A DNA stretch of 64,000 bases, from the NCBI RefSeq assembly GCF_000259505.1, contig NZ_AJMM01000026.1, forward strand, positions 62,001-126,000, written 5' to 3'. The notes under the pieces were generated by a model. It was not told where the DNA came from. It saw only the letters and a list, made by a program, of their open reading frames with translations, and made no database searches. The stretch comes from Streptococcus sp. SK643 (GTDB lineage: Bacteria; Bacillota; Bacilli; Lactobacillales; Streptococcaceae). Position numbers and translations under genes: made by a program. Below are positions 1 through 6,295 of this stretch, one piece after another; position 1 is the stretch's first letter, and each line of letters begins with the position of its first letter.

Positions 1-36
1 TAGTCCAAAATGGATATCCTGACAAATCAAGTCCAT
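1..36 (-). CDS. ABC transporter ATP-binding protein, FecE/FhuC-like (partial, N-terminus only)
   Basis: Only the first 12 codons lie in the window; they read MDLICQDIHFGL, a beta-strand start typical of ABC ATPases of iron-siderophore importers. The ATG overlaps the end of the permease gene just upstream, as in translationally coupled fec/fhu operons. The identification rests mainly on this position directly behind a FecCD permease, because the Walker motifs lie outside the window. Confidence 0.55.
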   Translation of the reverse strand, partial: MDLICQDIHFGL

Positions 37-37
37 A

Positions 38-1084
38 TCAGACTCTCACCTCCCTTCGCCTACCTCCAACAATGTAGACAAAGAAGGGAGCACCTACTAA
101 GGCTGTGAAAATACCAATAGGAAGCTCTGCGTTTGGAATGATGATACGAGAGAGTACGTCTGCCCAAATGACAAAGAGGGCACCTAGCAAGGTTGCAACA
201 GGAAAAAGTCTCTTGTAATTCGTTCCTACTAACCCTCGAGCTAAATGTGGAGTAATGAGACCAACAAATCCAATAATCCCACAGGTTGCCACTAATACTG
301 CTGTTAGCACAGCCACCATGGTCACATAAAGATACCAATAGAAGCGTAAAGGAATCCCCAAAGTTAAAGCAGCCTCATCTCCCATCATCATCGCATTGAA
401 AACACGATACTGAGTAGCGAAAAATAGAAAGGCCAATCCTACTACTATAGTTGGCAGGACTAAGTCAGACCAGGTAGTCCCGGCAAGCGAGCCCATGGTC
501 CAAAACTTAATGGTCATCACACTGTCCGCATTAGCGCCAACTGATATAATAAAGTTTGAAAAAGCCAGAAAGAGAGCGTTGACCACCGTTCCTGATAAGA
601 TCAGACTGGAAGTCGTCATCCTTCCCTGCATAGAGGCAATGATGAGGACAGCAATTGTTGCCAAAATAGCTCCAAGAAAAGCTCCAAGGCTAATCATCAC
701 TTTTAAACTAAGAATGATGCTCAAGGTTGCCCCTAAAGTTGCACCCGCAGATATTCCTAAGACATAAGGCTCTGCGATCGGATTGTTCACTGTAGACTGC
801 ATCACGCTACCACACATAGAAAGACCAGCCCCTACTATTAGACCTAACAATACTCGGGGGAATCTCATGTTCCATACAATGGCAAGAGTAGACTTGGAAA
901 CCTCTCCTATCTCAAGAGGAATCCCCAATCTATTCAAAATAATCCGATAGGTATCTCCTAGATCAATCGCAACGGATCCCATTGAAACTGCTAGAAAGAG
1001 AGAAATCCCTAAAATACCTAGCAAAATAACTAAAAGTAACACAAATTGCTGGTCTTGTCGGCTTCCAGAAAATTTGGAAAGCAT
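38..1084 (-). CDS. Iron-siderophore ABC transporter permease, FecCD family
   Basis: This is an integral membrane permease that moves ferric siderophore (or haem/B12-like ligand) into the cell together with an ATPase and a lipoprotein. The 348-aa protein has a hydrophobic N-terminal helix and then the FecCD hallmarks: RFPRVLLGLIVGAGLS, the stretch NNPIAEPYVLGISAGA, and GFVGLITPHLAR near the C-terminus. Length is normal for BtuC/FecD (about 330-350 aa). An ATG six codons further upstream is open, but the AAAGGAGG site lies inside those codons, so I place the start at 1084. The ATPase gene follows with overlap. Substrate cannot be told from sequence. Confidence 0.9.
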   Translation of the reverse strand: MLSKFSGSRQDQQFVLLLVILLGILGISLFLAVSMGSVAIDLGDTYRIILNRLGIPLEIGEVSKSTLAIVWNMRFPRVLLGLIVGAGLSMCGSVMQSTVNNPIAEPYVLGISAGATLGATLSIILSLKVMISLGAFLGAILATIAVLIIASMQGRMTTSSLILSGTVVNALFLAFSNFIISVGANADSVMTIKFWTMGSLAGTTWSDLVLPTIVVGLAFLFFATQYRVFNAMMMGDEAALTLGIPLRFYWYLYVTMVAVLTAVLVATCGIIGFVGLITPHLARGLVGTNYKRLFPVATLLGALFVIWADVLSRIIIPNAELPIGIFTALVGAPFFVYIVGGRRREVRV

Positions 1085-1133
1085 GCAAACCTCCTTTGAC
1101 AAAATATTAAAATTTTAGAAAATTCTCATGAAA

Positions 1134-1162
1134 AGTATACCATATTTTCAACTGTGTAACAA
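1134..1162 (-). promoter_or_regulatory. Promoter of the FecCD operon
   Basis: On the minus strand TTGTTA and TATACT are separated by 17 nt, with TGG directly before the -10. The start codon lies about 50 nt downstream. No clear Fur or other operator could be recognised by eye. Confidence 0.55.
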
Positions 1163-1217
1163 GCTATGGAAAAAATACAATTAAAATCAAAAAAATTATG
1201 GTTGATTTTTCCATACA

Positions 1218-1273
1218 GTGCCAGGAAGCATAAGCAAAGATAATGCTTGAGCATACCAAGGTAAGGTGATAAC
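1218..1273 (-). repeat. Dispersed hairpin repeat, copy D1
   Basis: This 56-nt segment is a close relative of 2743-2798. Its core hairpin is AAGCA/TGCTT with an AAAGATAA loop, followed by a CAAGGTAAGGTGATA-like end. The second copy has AAGTA/TACTT, a compensatory change. Both copies lie directly behind a minus-strand terminator. It may be part of a known pneumococcal repeat family such as SPRITE, but I cannot confirm this from memory. Confidence 0.55.
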
Positions 1274-1332
1274 ATAAAAAGCCCTCTGAAGTCAGAGAGC
1301 TGATTTGAGCTCGGGCTAAAATCCTAGTGAAA
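1274..1332. repeat. Left direct repeat bracketing the cadD/CRISPR cassette
   Basis: These 59 bp are nearly identical to 2497-2556 in the same orientation, with three substitutions and one extra A in an A-run. The shared segment contains a terminator hairpin (AGCCCTCTGA/TCAGAGAGCT) and the block GGCTAAAATCCTAGTGAAA. The two copies enclose about 1.2 kb holding the cadD pseudogene, its leader and the CRISPR array. Confidence 0.8.
1276..1303 (-). terminator. Terminator behind the cadD-like gene
   Basis: On the minus strand AGCTCTCTGA-CT-TCAGAGGGCT forms a strong stem followed by TTTTTA. It lies about 40 nt behind the cadD stop codon. Confidence 0.75.
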
Positions 1333-1341
1333 CAAAAAAAT

Positions 1342-1962
1342 CTACACGGTCAGAAAAGTCTCTATCGTGCCATTTTCATACATGATGTATAGTCCAAGTA
1401 GAATGAATACTAAGGGCACAATGATTCGCTCGTATTTTTCAATTGTCTCGAATATTAACGGAATAGAGGATAACACCCGACTAATCTCGCATAAGATAAT
1501 TATGCCGATTACAAACACAAGCAACGCCACGAGGGTCTGTGACCAATCTAACGAAGCAAAATAAGGTATATAGATACCTAAATTATCTCCGCCAGACGCA
1601 ATTGTCAGCAATGTAACTGTCCAAAACAGTTGATTTGCCTTGCTTTGTTCTAATCTTTCAATAATTTCTTCCTCTTCTTCCTCTTCTTCCTCACCTTCTC
1701 CAACAATTGCAAAGCGAATCCCTAAATAGATAGGGATTAAACCAAGCAATCCAACCATCCATTCTTCAGGCACGAAATTAACGACATAAGCAGCAACTAA
1801 ACTCGCCCCTACAAGTAAGCCTGTGCCTAGATATTGCCCCGCATAAATATGCCATTTTTGTTTATTCTGTGATAGCTGTGCAAATAAAATAAATAAAATA
1901 ATTAAATAATCGATACTGGTGGAAATATAAACACCAATAGCAGATATGATTGTCTATCCCAT
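1342..1962 (-). pseudogene. cadD: CadD-family cadmium resistance transporter, interrupted by amber codon 3
   Basis: CadD proteins are small membrane transporters (about 205 aa) that give cadmium resistance in Gram-positive cocci. The reading frame from the ATG at 1962 (behind a good AGGAGG at 1969-1974) would give 206 residues: MG, a TAG stop at 1954-1956, then TIISAIGVYISTSIDY, several membrane segments, the acidic run GEGEEEEEEEEE, and ASGGDNLGIYIPYF. All conserved blocks are in frame after the stop, so a single C-to-T change (Gln to amber) would explain it. A GTG at codon 64 opens the longest remaining frame (143 aa), which lacks the first membrane helices. The gene is probably inactive unless the amber is suppressed or translation restarts. 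Its low GC and the flanking repeats suggest horizontal gain. Confidence 0.85.
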
Positions 1963-1992
1963 AAAAAACCTCCTGTATTGGTCAGTAATAAA

Positions 1993-2067
1993 TCAGCAGA
2001 TTTTAGGAGAGCACAGACACATTAATTTAGCTATCGCTAGTGGGTAATGTCGAACATAGGAAAGCAT
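1993..2067 (-). CDS. 24-aa cysteine-containing leader ORF upstream of cadD
   Basis: A very strong ribosome binding site (GAGGAGGAGT, 2071-2080) sits 4-5 nt before an ATG that opens 24 codons. The peptide is MLSYVRHYPLAIAK followed by LMCLCSPKIC, with three cysteines in its last eight residues. It ends 31 nt before the cadD start, which has its own AGGAGG. A leader peptide that couples translation or senses a thiophilic metal is possible; this is inference. No family is recognised. Confidence 0.45.
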   Translation of the reverse strand: MLSYVRHYPLAIAKLMCLCSPKIC

Positions 2068-2131
2068 TTTACTCCTCCTCAAAACGTAGTTACAAAGTAA
2101 TTTCTAACTGGAATTCGGTGACTACTTCCAT

Positions 2132-2166
2132 GTAAAGTATAACATACTATACTTTACTTCGTAAAG
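2132..2166 (-). promoter_or_regulatory. Palindromic operator/promoter of the cadD unit
   Basis: GTAAAGTATA (2132-2141) and TATACTTTAC (2148-2157) are perfect 10-bp inverted arms with a 6-bp centre. An overlapping third GTAAAG arm lies at 2161-2166 (CTTTAC-TTC-GTAAAG). The site is 65 nt upstream of the leader ORF, a fitting place for a repressor operator. The minus strand contains TATACT and TATAGT as possible -10 boxes. No regulator gene (cadX/cadC-like) is present in the window. Confidence 0.5.
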
Positions 2167-2195
2167 TGTGGGCTCTCCGAAGGGGCTTGCAGACA

Positions 2196-2222
2196 GCTAC
2201 TCGGCTTTTCAAGCCGAGTAGC
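2196..2222. other. Perfect 12-bp hairpin beside the CRISPR array
   Basis: GCTACTCGGCTT, a 3-nt loop TTC and AAGCCGAGTAGC form a perfect stem about 40 bp left of the first CRISPR repeat. Neither strand has a U-run directly behind it, so it is not an obvious terminator. It may belong to a small RNA or mark a cassette junction. Confidence 0.5.
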
Positions 2223-2261
2223 TACGCACCCTTATGGTGTAATTAGCTGATACCATTTGAG

Positions 2262-2492
2262 GTTTTTGTAGTCTCCAAAATTGTGACCGATAAAACGTGA
2301 CGGGCCTTTGCCTGAAGTCAATTTCCGTTTTTGTAGTCTCCAAAATTGTGACCGATAAAACCTCTACCAAGGCTCTTGCAATTGCGAGTAGTGTTTTTGT
2401 AGTCTCCAAAATTGTGACCGATAAAACATTCAATTAATTTAACAAGCGCCTGTCTGAGTTTTTGTAGTCTCCAAAATTGTGACCGATAAAAC
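2262..2492 (+). CRISPR. Orphan CRISPR array, four identical 35-bp repeats and three spacers
   Basis: Repeats lie at 2262-2296, 2327-2361, 2393-2427 and 2458-2492 and are identical. They begin GTTTTTGTAGTCTCC and end GTGACCGATAAAAC. Spacers are 30, 31 and 30 bp (2297-2326, 2362-2392, 2428-2457) and unrelated to each other. The repeat start GTTTTTGTA-TCTC resembles the type II-A CRISPR1 repeats of streptococci, but the rest differs and the length is 35 rather than 36. No cas gene and no tracrRNA anti-repeat is visible here. The strand is given by analogy with the type II-A repeat start and is uncertain. An apparent 74-codon minus-strand ORF across the array is a repeat artefact. Confidence 0.9.
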
Positions 2493-2496
2493 CTCA

Positions 2497-2556
2497 ATAA
2501 AAAAGCCCTCTGAAGTCAGAGAGCTGATTTAAGCACAGGCTAAAATCCTAGTGAAA
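2497..2556. repeat. Right direct repeat bracketing the cassette, with terminator
   Basis: This is the partner of 1274-1332. It begins 4 bp after the last CRISPR repeat and includes a minus-strand terminator at 2499-2525 (AGCTCTCTGA/TCAGAGGGCT followed by TTTTTT). It runs on without a break into the structured element 2533-2630, so this copy looks like the complete original and the left one a partial duplicate. Confidence 0.8.
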
Positions 2557-2630
2557 AAGATGAAACTCCTTGTGTTCATCGAACACTGTGTCCTTTCCCT
2601 ATTTTCATACGGATTTTTGACGCCCTTAGC
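2533..2630 (-). ncRNA. Structured dispersed element, copy A
   Basis: On the minus strand three nested helices can be drawn: P1 GGGC/GCC (2622-2625 with 2538-2540), P2 AAAATCC/GGATTTT (2611-2617 with 2542-2548), and P3 GTGTTC-GAT-GAACAC (2572-2586). Copies at 2860-2949 and 27155-27250 keep all three helices with changed sequence. A terminator (2499-2525) follows on the same strand. It could be the pneumococcal terminator-like repeat called SPRITE; I could not verify that. Confidence 0.6.
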
Positions 2631-2742
2631 ATCATGATTCTTGCTTGATAAAACATTTATAGACGAGGCGAAGGTTGTACAAAAATTTTAGTGAAACAAA
2701 AATATCTCCCCGAAGGGAGAATATCTGGTTTATTTTACCTTA

Positions 2743-2798
2743 CAGTACTAGGAACCGTAAGTAAAGATAATACTTGAGTATATCGAGGCAAGGCGATA
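2743..2798 (-). repeat. Dispersed hairpin repeat, copy D2
   Basis: This is the second copy of the element at 1218-1273, with hairpin AAGTA/TACTT (2759-2775) and the tail GAGGCAAGGCGATAA. It follows the rpsO terminator on the minus strand, as D1 follows the cadD terminator. Confidence 0.55.
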
Positions 2799-2803
2799 AA
2801 AGT

Positions 2804-2830
2804 AAAAAAGCTACCCAATTTAGAGTAGCT
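2804..2830 (-). terminator. rpsO terminator
   Basis: The minus strand reads AGCTACTC-TAAATT-GGGTAGCT followed directly by six T. It lies about 135 nt behind the rpsO stop, with structured copy B in between. Confidence 0.8.
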
Positions 2831-2859
2831 TCATTATCAAGATATGCTCAATTGAACAC

Positions 2860-2949
2860 GGCCTAAGCACTTGGCAAAAAAGATAAAATCTCCTACAAAC
2901 TGAAGTTTCTTCGTCAATTTTCCTATTTTGGCTTTGTGCTTTTGACGGC
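2860..2949 (-). ncRNA. Structured dispersed element, copy B (rpsO 3' UTR)
   Basis: This is the third family member in the window, within the rpsO 3' untranslated region. P1 here is GCC/GGC (2947-2949 with 2861-2863), swapped relative to copies A and C. P2 is AAGCAC/GTGCTT (2865-2870 with 2936-2941). P3 is AAAC-TGAA-GTTT (2897-2908). The connecting block CCTATTTT next to a TTGACG-like block is conserved. Confidence 0.6.
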
Positions 2950-2963
2950 TTTTGTATCTTGAA

Positions 2964-3233
2964 TTAACGACGAAGTCCTAGAGAGTTGATCAACTCACGG
3001 TAACGGTTAACGTCGTTTTTACGCAAGTATGCAAGCAAGTTACGACGGCGACCGATTTTCTTCATCAATCCACGGTAAGTAGCGTGGTCTTTTTTGTGTT
3101 GTTTGATGTGTTCGTTAAGGTGGTTGATTTCCCAAGTAAGGACAGCAACTTGAACCTCTACTGAACCTGTATCACCTTCGTGACGTGCATATTGTGCGAT
3201 GATTTCATTTTTTTTCTCTTTTGAGATTGCCAT
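2964..3233 (-). CDS. rpsO: 30S ribosomal protein S15
   Basis: S15 is a primary 16S rRNA-binding protein of the small subunit platform. The 89-aa sequence [20 protein letters not shown] with [22 protein letters not shown] and the C-terminal [12 protein letters not shown] is the full family length. AAAGGAG lies 8 nt upstream of the ATG. It is a monocistronic unit with its own promoter and terminator; pnp, often its neighbour in bacteria, is about 24 kb away here. Confidence 0.98.
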   Translation of the reverse strand: MAISKEKKNEIIAQYARHEGDTGSVEVQVAVLTWEINHLNEHIKQHKKDHATYRGLMKKIGRRRNLLAYLRKNDVNRYRELINSLGLRR

Positions 3234-3268
3234 GATGTTTCTCCTTTTTATTTGGCTTCATCCGAGTG

Positions 3269-3286
3269 ACAGGTTGGCATGCCTGT
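3269..3286 (-). promoter_or_regulatory. rpsO mRNA leader hairpin, possible S15 autoregulatory site
   Basis: The leader transcript contains ACAGG-CATGCCAA-CCTGT about 35 nt before the start codon. S15 represses its own mRNA in several bacteria through small leader structures, and the position fits. Assignment to a described S15 leader class is inference. Confidence 0.35.
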
Positions 3287-3323
3287 AACCAAGAAGAAGT
3301 TATTTGTCTTTACGACATTTCCT

Positions 3324-3352
3324 ATTCTACCAAGAAGAGACTTCTTTGTCAA
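3324..3352 (-). promoter_or_regulatory. rpsO promoter
   Basis: The minus strand carries TTGACA, 17 nt and TAGAAT, with TGG before the -10. This is close to the sigma-A consensus, as expected for a ribosomal protein gene. Confidence 0.8.
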
Positions 3353-3378
3353 CTAATTTACTATCCTTCTCTTATATA

Positions 3379-3387
3379 TGCTATAAT
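3379..3387 (+). promoter_or_regulatory. Extended -10 promoter of the small membrane protein gene
   Basis: TGCTATAAT is a perfect extended -10; no good -35 lies at the right distance. The start codon is about 50 nt downstream. Confidence 0.6.
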
Positions 3388-3439
3388 AACTATAGGATGG
3401 ATGTCTACGGAAATTACTTAAAACGAGAGGTGATTGACC

Positions 3440-3781
3440 ATGCGTAAATTCTCTAAATATCTCCCCTACTATCTGGTCATATTTTTCTTTTATTGGCCAC
3501 TTTATGAGCTAATCTCACGGACCATTGCTAATCCCGATATCTTAAAGGGACTTTACGTCAACAACATTCTTATCTATTCTCCACTAGTCACTTCTGTAGT
3601 ATCTCTATTCTACTCTTATCGTTTTAAATTCTCTATTATGTGGTTAGTCGGAGTTGGATTACTCTTTTGCTTTACCATCTTTACTTTCGGAGAATTTATC
3701 CTTTTCTACTTCCTAGCCTATGAAATCTTTGCCCTACTAGGTATGAGCATTGGAACTTTTATCAAGCATCTAAAAAAATAA
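3440..3781 (+). CDS. Small integral membrane protein, unknown function
   Basis: The 113-aa protein has three to four hydrophobic segments (YLPYYLVIFFFYWPLY, NILIYSPLVTSVVSLFY, FSIMWLVGVGLLFCFTIF, FILFYFLAYEIFALLGMS) and a basic C-terminus KHLKK. A TTG two codons earlier is possible, but AGAGGTG is spaced correctly (7 nt) for the ATG at 3440. I do not recognise a family. It stands alone between rpsO and the thrS T-box. Confidence 0.75.
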   Translation: MRKFSKYLPYYLVIFFFYWPLYELISRTIANPDILKGLYVNNILIYSPLVTSVVSLFYSYRFKFSIMWLVGVGLLFCFTIFTFGEFILFYFLAYEIFALLGMSIGTFIKHLKK

Positions 3782-3811
3782 AAGGAAAATTCAAAAAAAT
3801 TTACAAAAACC

Positions 3812-3839
3812 TTGAAAATTCTCACAATCATGCTATAAT
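3812..3839 (+). promoter_or_regulatory. thrS promoter
   Basis: TTGAAA and TATAAT are separated by 16 nt, with TG one base before the -10. Transcription should start near 3846 and run through the T-box leader. Confidence 0.75.
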
Positions 3840-3845
3840 AATGCA

Positions 3846-4059
3846 TAGAGACAAGTCACTTAGTTCCTTTCTACAAGAGAGTGCGTGGTTGCTGGAAACG
3901 CATAGGAAGCCTAAACTGATACTACTCTTGAGTTTTTTATGAAAACATAAAACGGTGGCTACGTTAGAGCCAATCAGAGGTGTCCCTCTTTTTGAGGAAC
4001 ATAAATGAAGGTGGAACCACGTTGCGACGTCCTTTTTAGGATGTCGCTTTTTGTTTTTC
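3846..4059 (+). promoter_or_regulatory. T-box riboswitch of thrS with intrinsic terminator
   Basis: The leader contains the T-box core GAAGGTGGAACCACG (4008-4021) just before a terminator, GCGACGTCCT-TTTT-AGGATGTCGC followed by a T-rich run (4024-4059). The T-box core can pair with the 5' arm to form the antiterminator. A stem I-like region lies at 3846-3935 with ACT codons at 3921-3926 as likely threonine specifier. Uncharged tRNA-Thr should permit read-through into thrS. Confidence 0.93.
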
Positions 4060-4138
4060 TATTTTCATTCACTTCTGTACCTGTTTCCAGAAATAGGGCA
4101 GAGACAATCAGTAAATAAAATGATATAAGGAGATTATT

Positions 4139-6082
4139 ATGGTAAAAATTACTTTCCCAGATGGCGCTGTTCGTGAATTCGAATCTGGCGTAACAACTTT
4201 TGAAATTGCTCAATCAATCAGCAATTCTCTAGCTAAAAAAGCCTTGGCTGGTAAATTCAACGGCAAACTTATCGATACTACTCGTGCTATTACTGAAGAC
4301 GGAAGCATCGAAATTGTGACACCTGATCACGAAGATGCCCTTCCAATCTTGCGTCACTCAGCTGCTCACTTGTTCGCCCAAGCAGCTCGTCGTCTTTTCC
4401 CAGACATTCACTTGGGAGTTGGTCCAGCCATCGAAGATGGTTTTTACTACGATACTGACAACACAGCTGGTCAAATCTCTAACGAAGACCTTCCTCGTAT
4501 CGAAGAAGAAATGCAAAAAATCGTTAAAGAAAACTTCCCATCTATTCGTGAGGAAGTGACTAAAGACGAGGCACGTGAAATCTTCAAGAACGACCCTTAC
4601 AAGTTGGAATTGATTGAAGAACACTCAGAAGACGAAGGTGGTTTGACTATCTATCGTCAGGGTGAATATGTAGACCTCTGCCGTGGCCCTCACGTCCCAT
4701 CAACAGGCCGCATCCAAATCTTCCACCTTCTCCATGTAGCAGGTGCTTACTGGCGTGGAAATAGCGACAACGCTATGATGCAACGTATTTACGGTACAGC
4801 TTGGTTTGACAAGAAAGACTTGAAGAACTATCTTCAAATGCGTGAAGAAGCCAAAGAACGTGACCACCGTAAGCTTGGTAAAGAACTTGACCTCTTTATG
4901 ATTTCTCAAGAGGTTGGTCAAGGTTTGCCATTCTGGTTGCCAAATGGTGCGACTATTCGTCGTGAGTTGGAACGCTATATCGTTGACAAGGAGTTGGCTT
5001 CAGGATACCAACACGTCTACACTCCACCACTTGCTTCTGTTGAACTCTACAAGACTTCTGGTCACTGGGATCATTACCAAGAAGACATGTTCCCAACTAT
5101 GGACATGGGTGACGGGGAAGAATTTGTCCTTCGTCCAATGAACTGCCCACACCACATCCAAGTCTTTAAACACCATGTTCACTCATACCGTGAGTTGCCA
5201 ATCCGTATCGCCGAAATCGGTATGATGCACCGTTATGAAAAATCTGGTGCCCTCACTGGTCTTCAACGTGTACGTGAAATGTCTCTCAACGACGGTCACC
5301 TCTTTGTGACTCCAGAACAAATCCAAGAAGAATTCCAACGTGCCCTTCAGTTGATTATCGATGTTTATGAAGACTTCAACTTGACTGAATACCGCTTCCG
5401 CCTCTCTCTTCGTGACCCTCAAGATACTCATAAGTACTTTGATAACGATGAGATGTGGGAAAATGCTCAAACCATGCTTCGTGCAGCTCTTGATGAAATG
5501 GGCGTGGACTACTTTGAAGCCGAAGGTGAAGCAGCCTTCTATGGACCAAAATTGGATATTCAAGTTAAGACCGCTCTTGGAAAAGAAGAAACTCTTTCTA
5601 CTATCCAACTTGACTTCTTGCTTCCAGAACGCTTCGACCTTAAATACATCGGAGCTGATGGCGAAGAGCACCGTCCAGTTATGATCCACCGTGGAGTTAT
5701 CTCAACTATGGAACGCTTCACAGCTATCTTGATTGAGAACTACAAGGGTGCCTTCCCAACATGGCTTGCACCACACCAAGTAACCCTTATCCCAGTATCT
5801 AACGAAAAACACGTGGACTACGCTTGGGAAGTGGCTAAGAAACTCCGTGACCGCGGTGTCCGTGCAGATGTCGATGAGCGCAATGAAAAAATGCAGTTCA
5901 AGATCCGTGCTTCACAAACAAGCAAGATTCCTTACCAATTGATCGTTGGGGACAAGGAAATGGAAGACGGAACAGTCAACGTTCGTCGCTACGGCCAAAA
6001 AGAGACACAAACTGTCTCAGTAGATGACTTTGTTCAAGCTATCCTAGCTGATATCGCCAACAAATCACGCGTTGAGAAATAA
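4139..6082 (+). CDS. thrS: Threonyl-tRNA synthetase
   Basis: This enzyme charges tRNA-Thr with threonine in the cytoplasm. The 647-aa protein begins with a TGS domain (residues 1-62). The editing domain follows ([10 protein letters not shown] near residue 73 and [11 protein letters not shown] near 180). The class II core carries the zinc/active-site motif [12 protein letters not shown] and the motif 3 region [15 protein letters not shown]-terminal anticodon-binding domain ends the protein. Length is normal. RBS ATAAGGAG is 7 nt before the ATG. Control is by the T-box leader; a terminator follows. Confidence 0.98.
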   Translation: MVKITFPDGAVREFESGVTTFEIAQSISNSLAKKALAGKFNGKLIDTTRAITEDGSIEIVTPDHEDALPILRHSAAHLFAQAARRLFPDIHLGVGPAIEDGFYYDTDNTAGQISNEDLPRIEEEMQKIVKENFPSIREEVTKDEAREIFKNDPYKLELIEEHSEDEGGLTIYRQGEYVDLCRGPHVPSTGRIQIFHLLHVAGAYWRGNSDNAMMQRIYGTAWFDKKDLKNYLQMREEAKERDHRKLGKELDLFMISQEVGQGLPFWLPNGATIRRELERYIVDKELASGYQHVYTPPLASVELYKTSGHWDHYQEDMFPTMDMGDGEEFVLRPMNCPHHIQVFKHHVHSYRELPIRIAEIGMMHRYEKSGALTGLQRVREMSLNDGHLFVTPEQIQEEFQRALQLIIDVYEDFNLTEYRFRLSLRDPQDTHKYFDNDEMWENAQTMLRAALDEMGVDYFEAEGEAAFYGPKLDIQVKTALGKEETLSTIQLDFLLPERFDLKYIGADGEEHRPVMIHRGVISTMERFTAILIENYKGAFPTWLAPHQVTLIPVSNEKHVDYAWEVAKKLRDRGVRADVDERNEKMQFKIRASQTSKIPYQLIVGDKEMEDGTVNVRRYGQKETQTVSVDDFVQAILADIANKSRVEK

Positions 6083-6119
6083 AACAATCACAGTCTGAGA
6101 AACATTTTTCAGAGCCAGA

Positions 6120-6155
6120 AAAAGCAACAACTATTTCAGCTGTTGCTTTTTATAT
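6120..6155 (+). terminator. thrS terminator
   Basis: AAAGCAACA and TGTTGCTTTTTAT form a 9-bp stem with a T-run about 40 nt after the thrS stop. Confidence 0.8.
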
Positions 6156-6295
6156 TTTATTTAATCTGAGCTAGTAGTGATTGGTCAAAGCACCACAAAT
6201 GATATCCTCATCAACAATCCTTTCTATCCACCAATTTTTGGATATAGGACACCCTCCAAAGATTTGCTTTCATGAGTTAGATAAGGTCAATATCC

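Noticed and set aside
1342-1773. Treating the cadD fragment from GTG (VPEEW) as an intact 143-aa gene
   Set aside because: No RBS precedes the GTG and conserved CadD residues lie in frame upstream back to a proper ATG with AGGAGG.
2196-2222. The 12-bp hairpin as a tracrRNA terminator for the CRISPR array
   Set aside because: No U-run follows on either strand and no anti-repeat complementary to the CRISPR repeat is seen nearby.
2209-2433. 74-codon minus-strand open frame with a repeated VLSVTILETTKT motif
   Set aside because: It is the translation of the CRISPR repeats; no RBS and no coding character in the spacers.
5183-5689. 168-codon minus-strand open frame inside thrS
   Set aside because: Shadow frame opposite a well-conserved synthetase; no RBS or family resemblance.
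6171-6269. Open minus-strand stretch reading FGGCPISKNWWIER behind the DUF389 gene
   Set aside because: Only 32 codons, closed by a stop upstream, no start codon or RBS; may be a remnant but nothing supports a gene.
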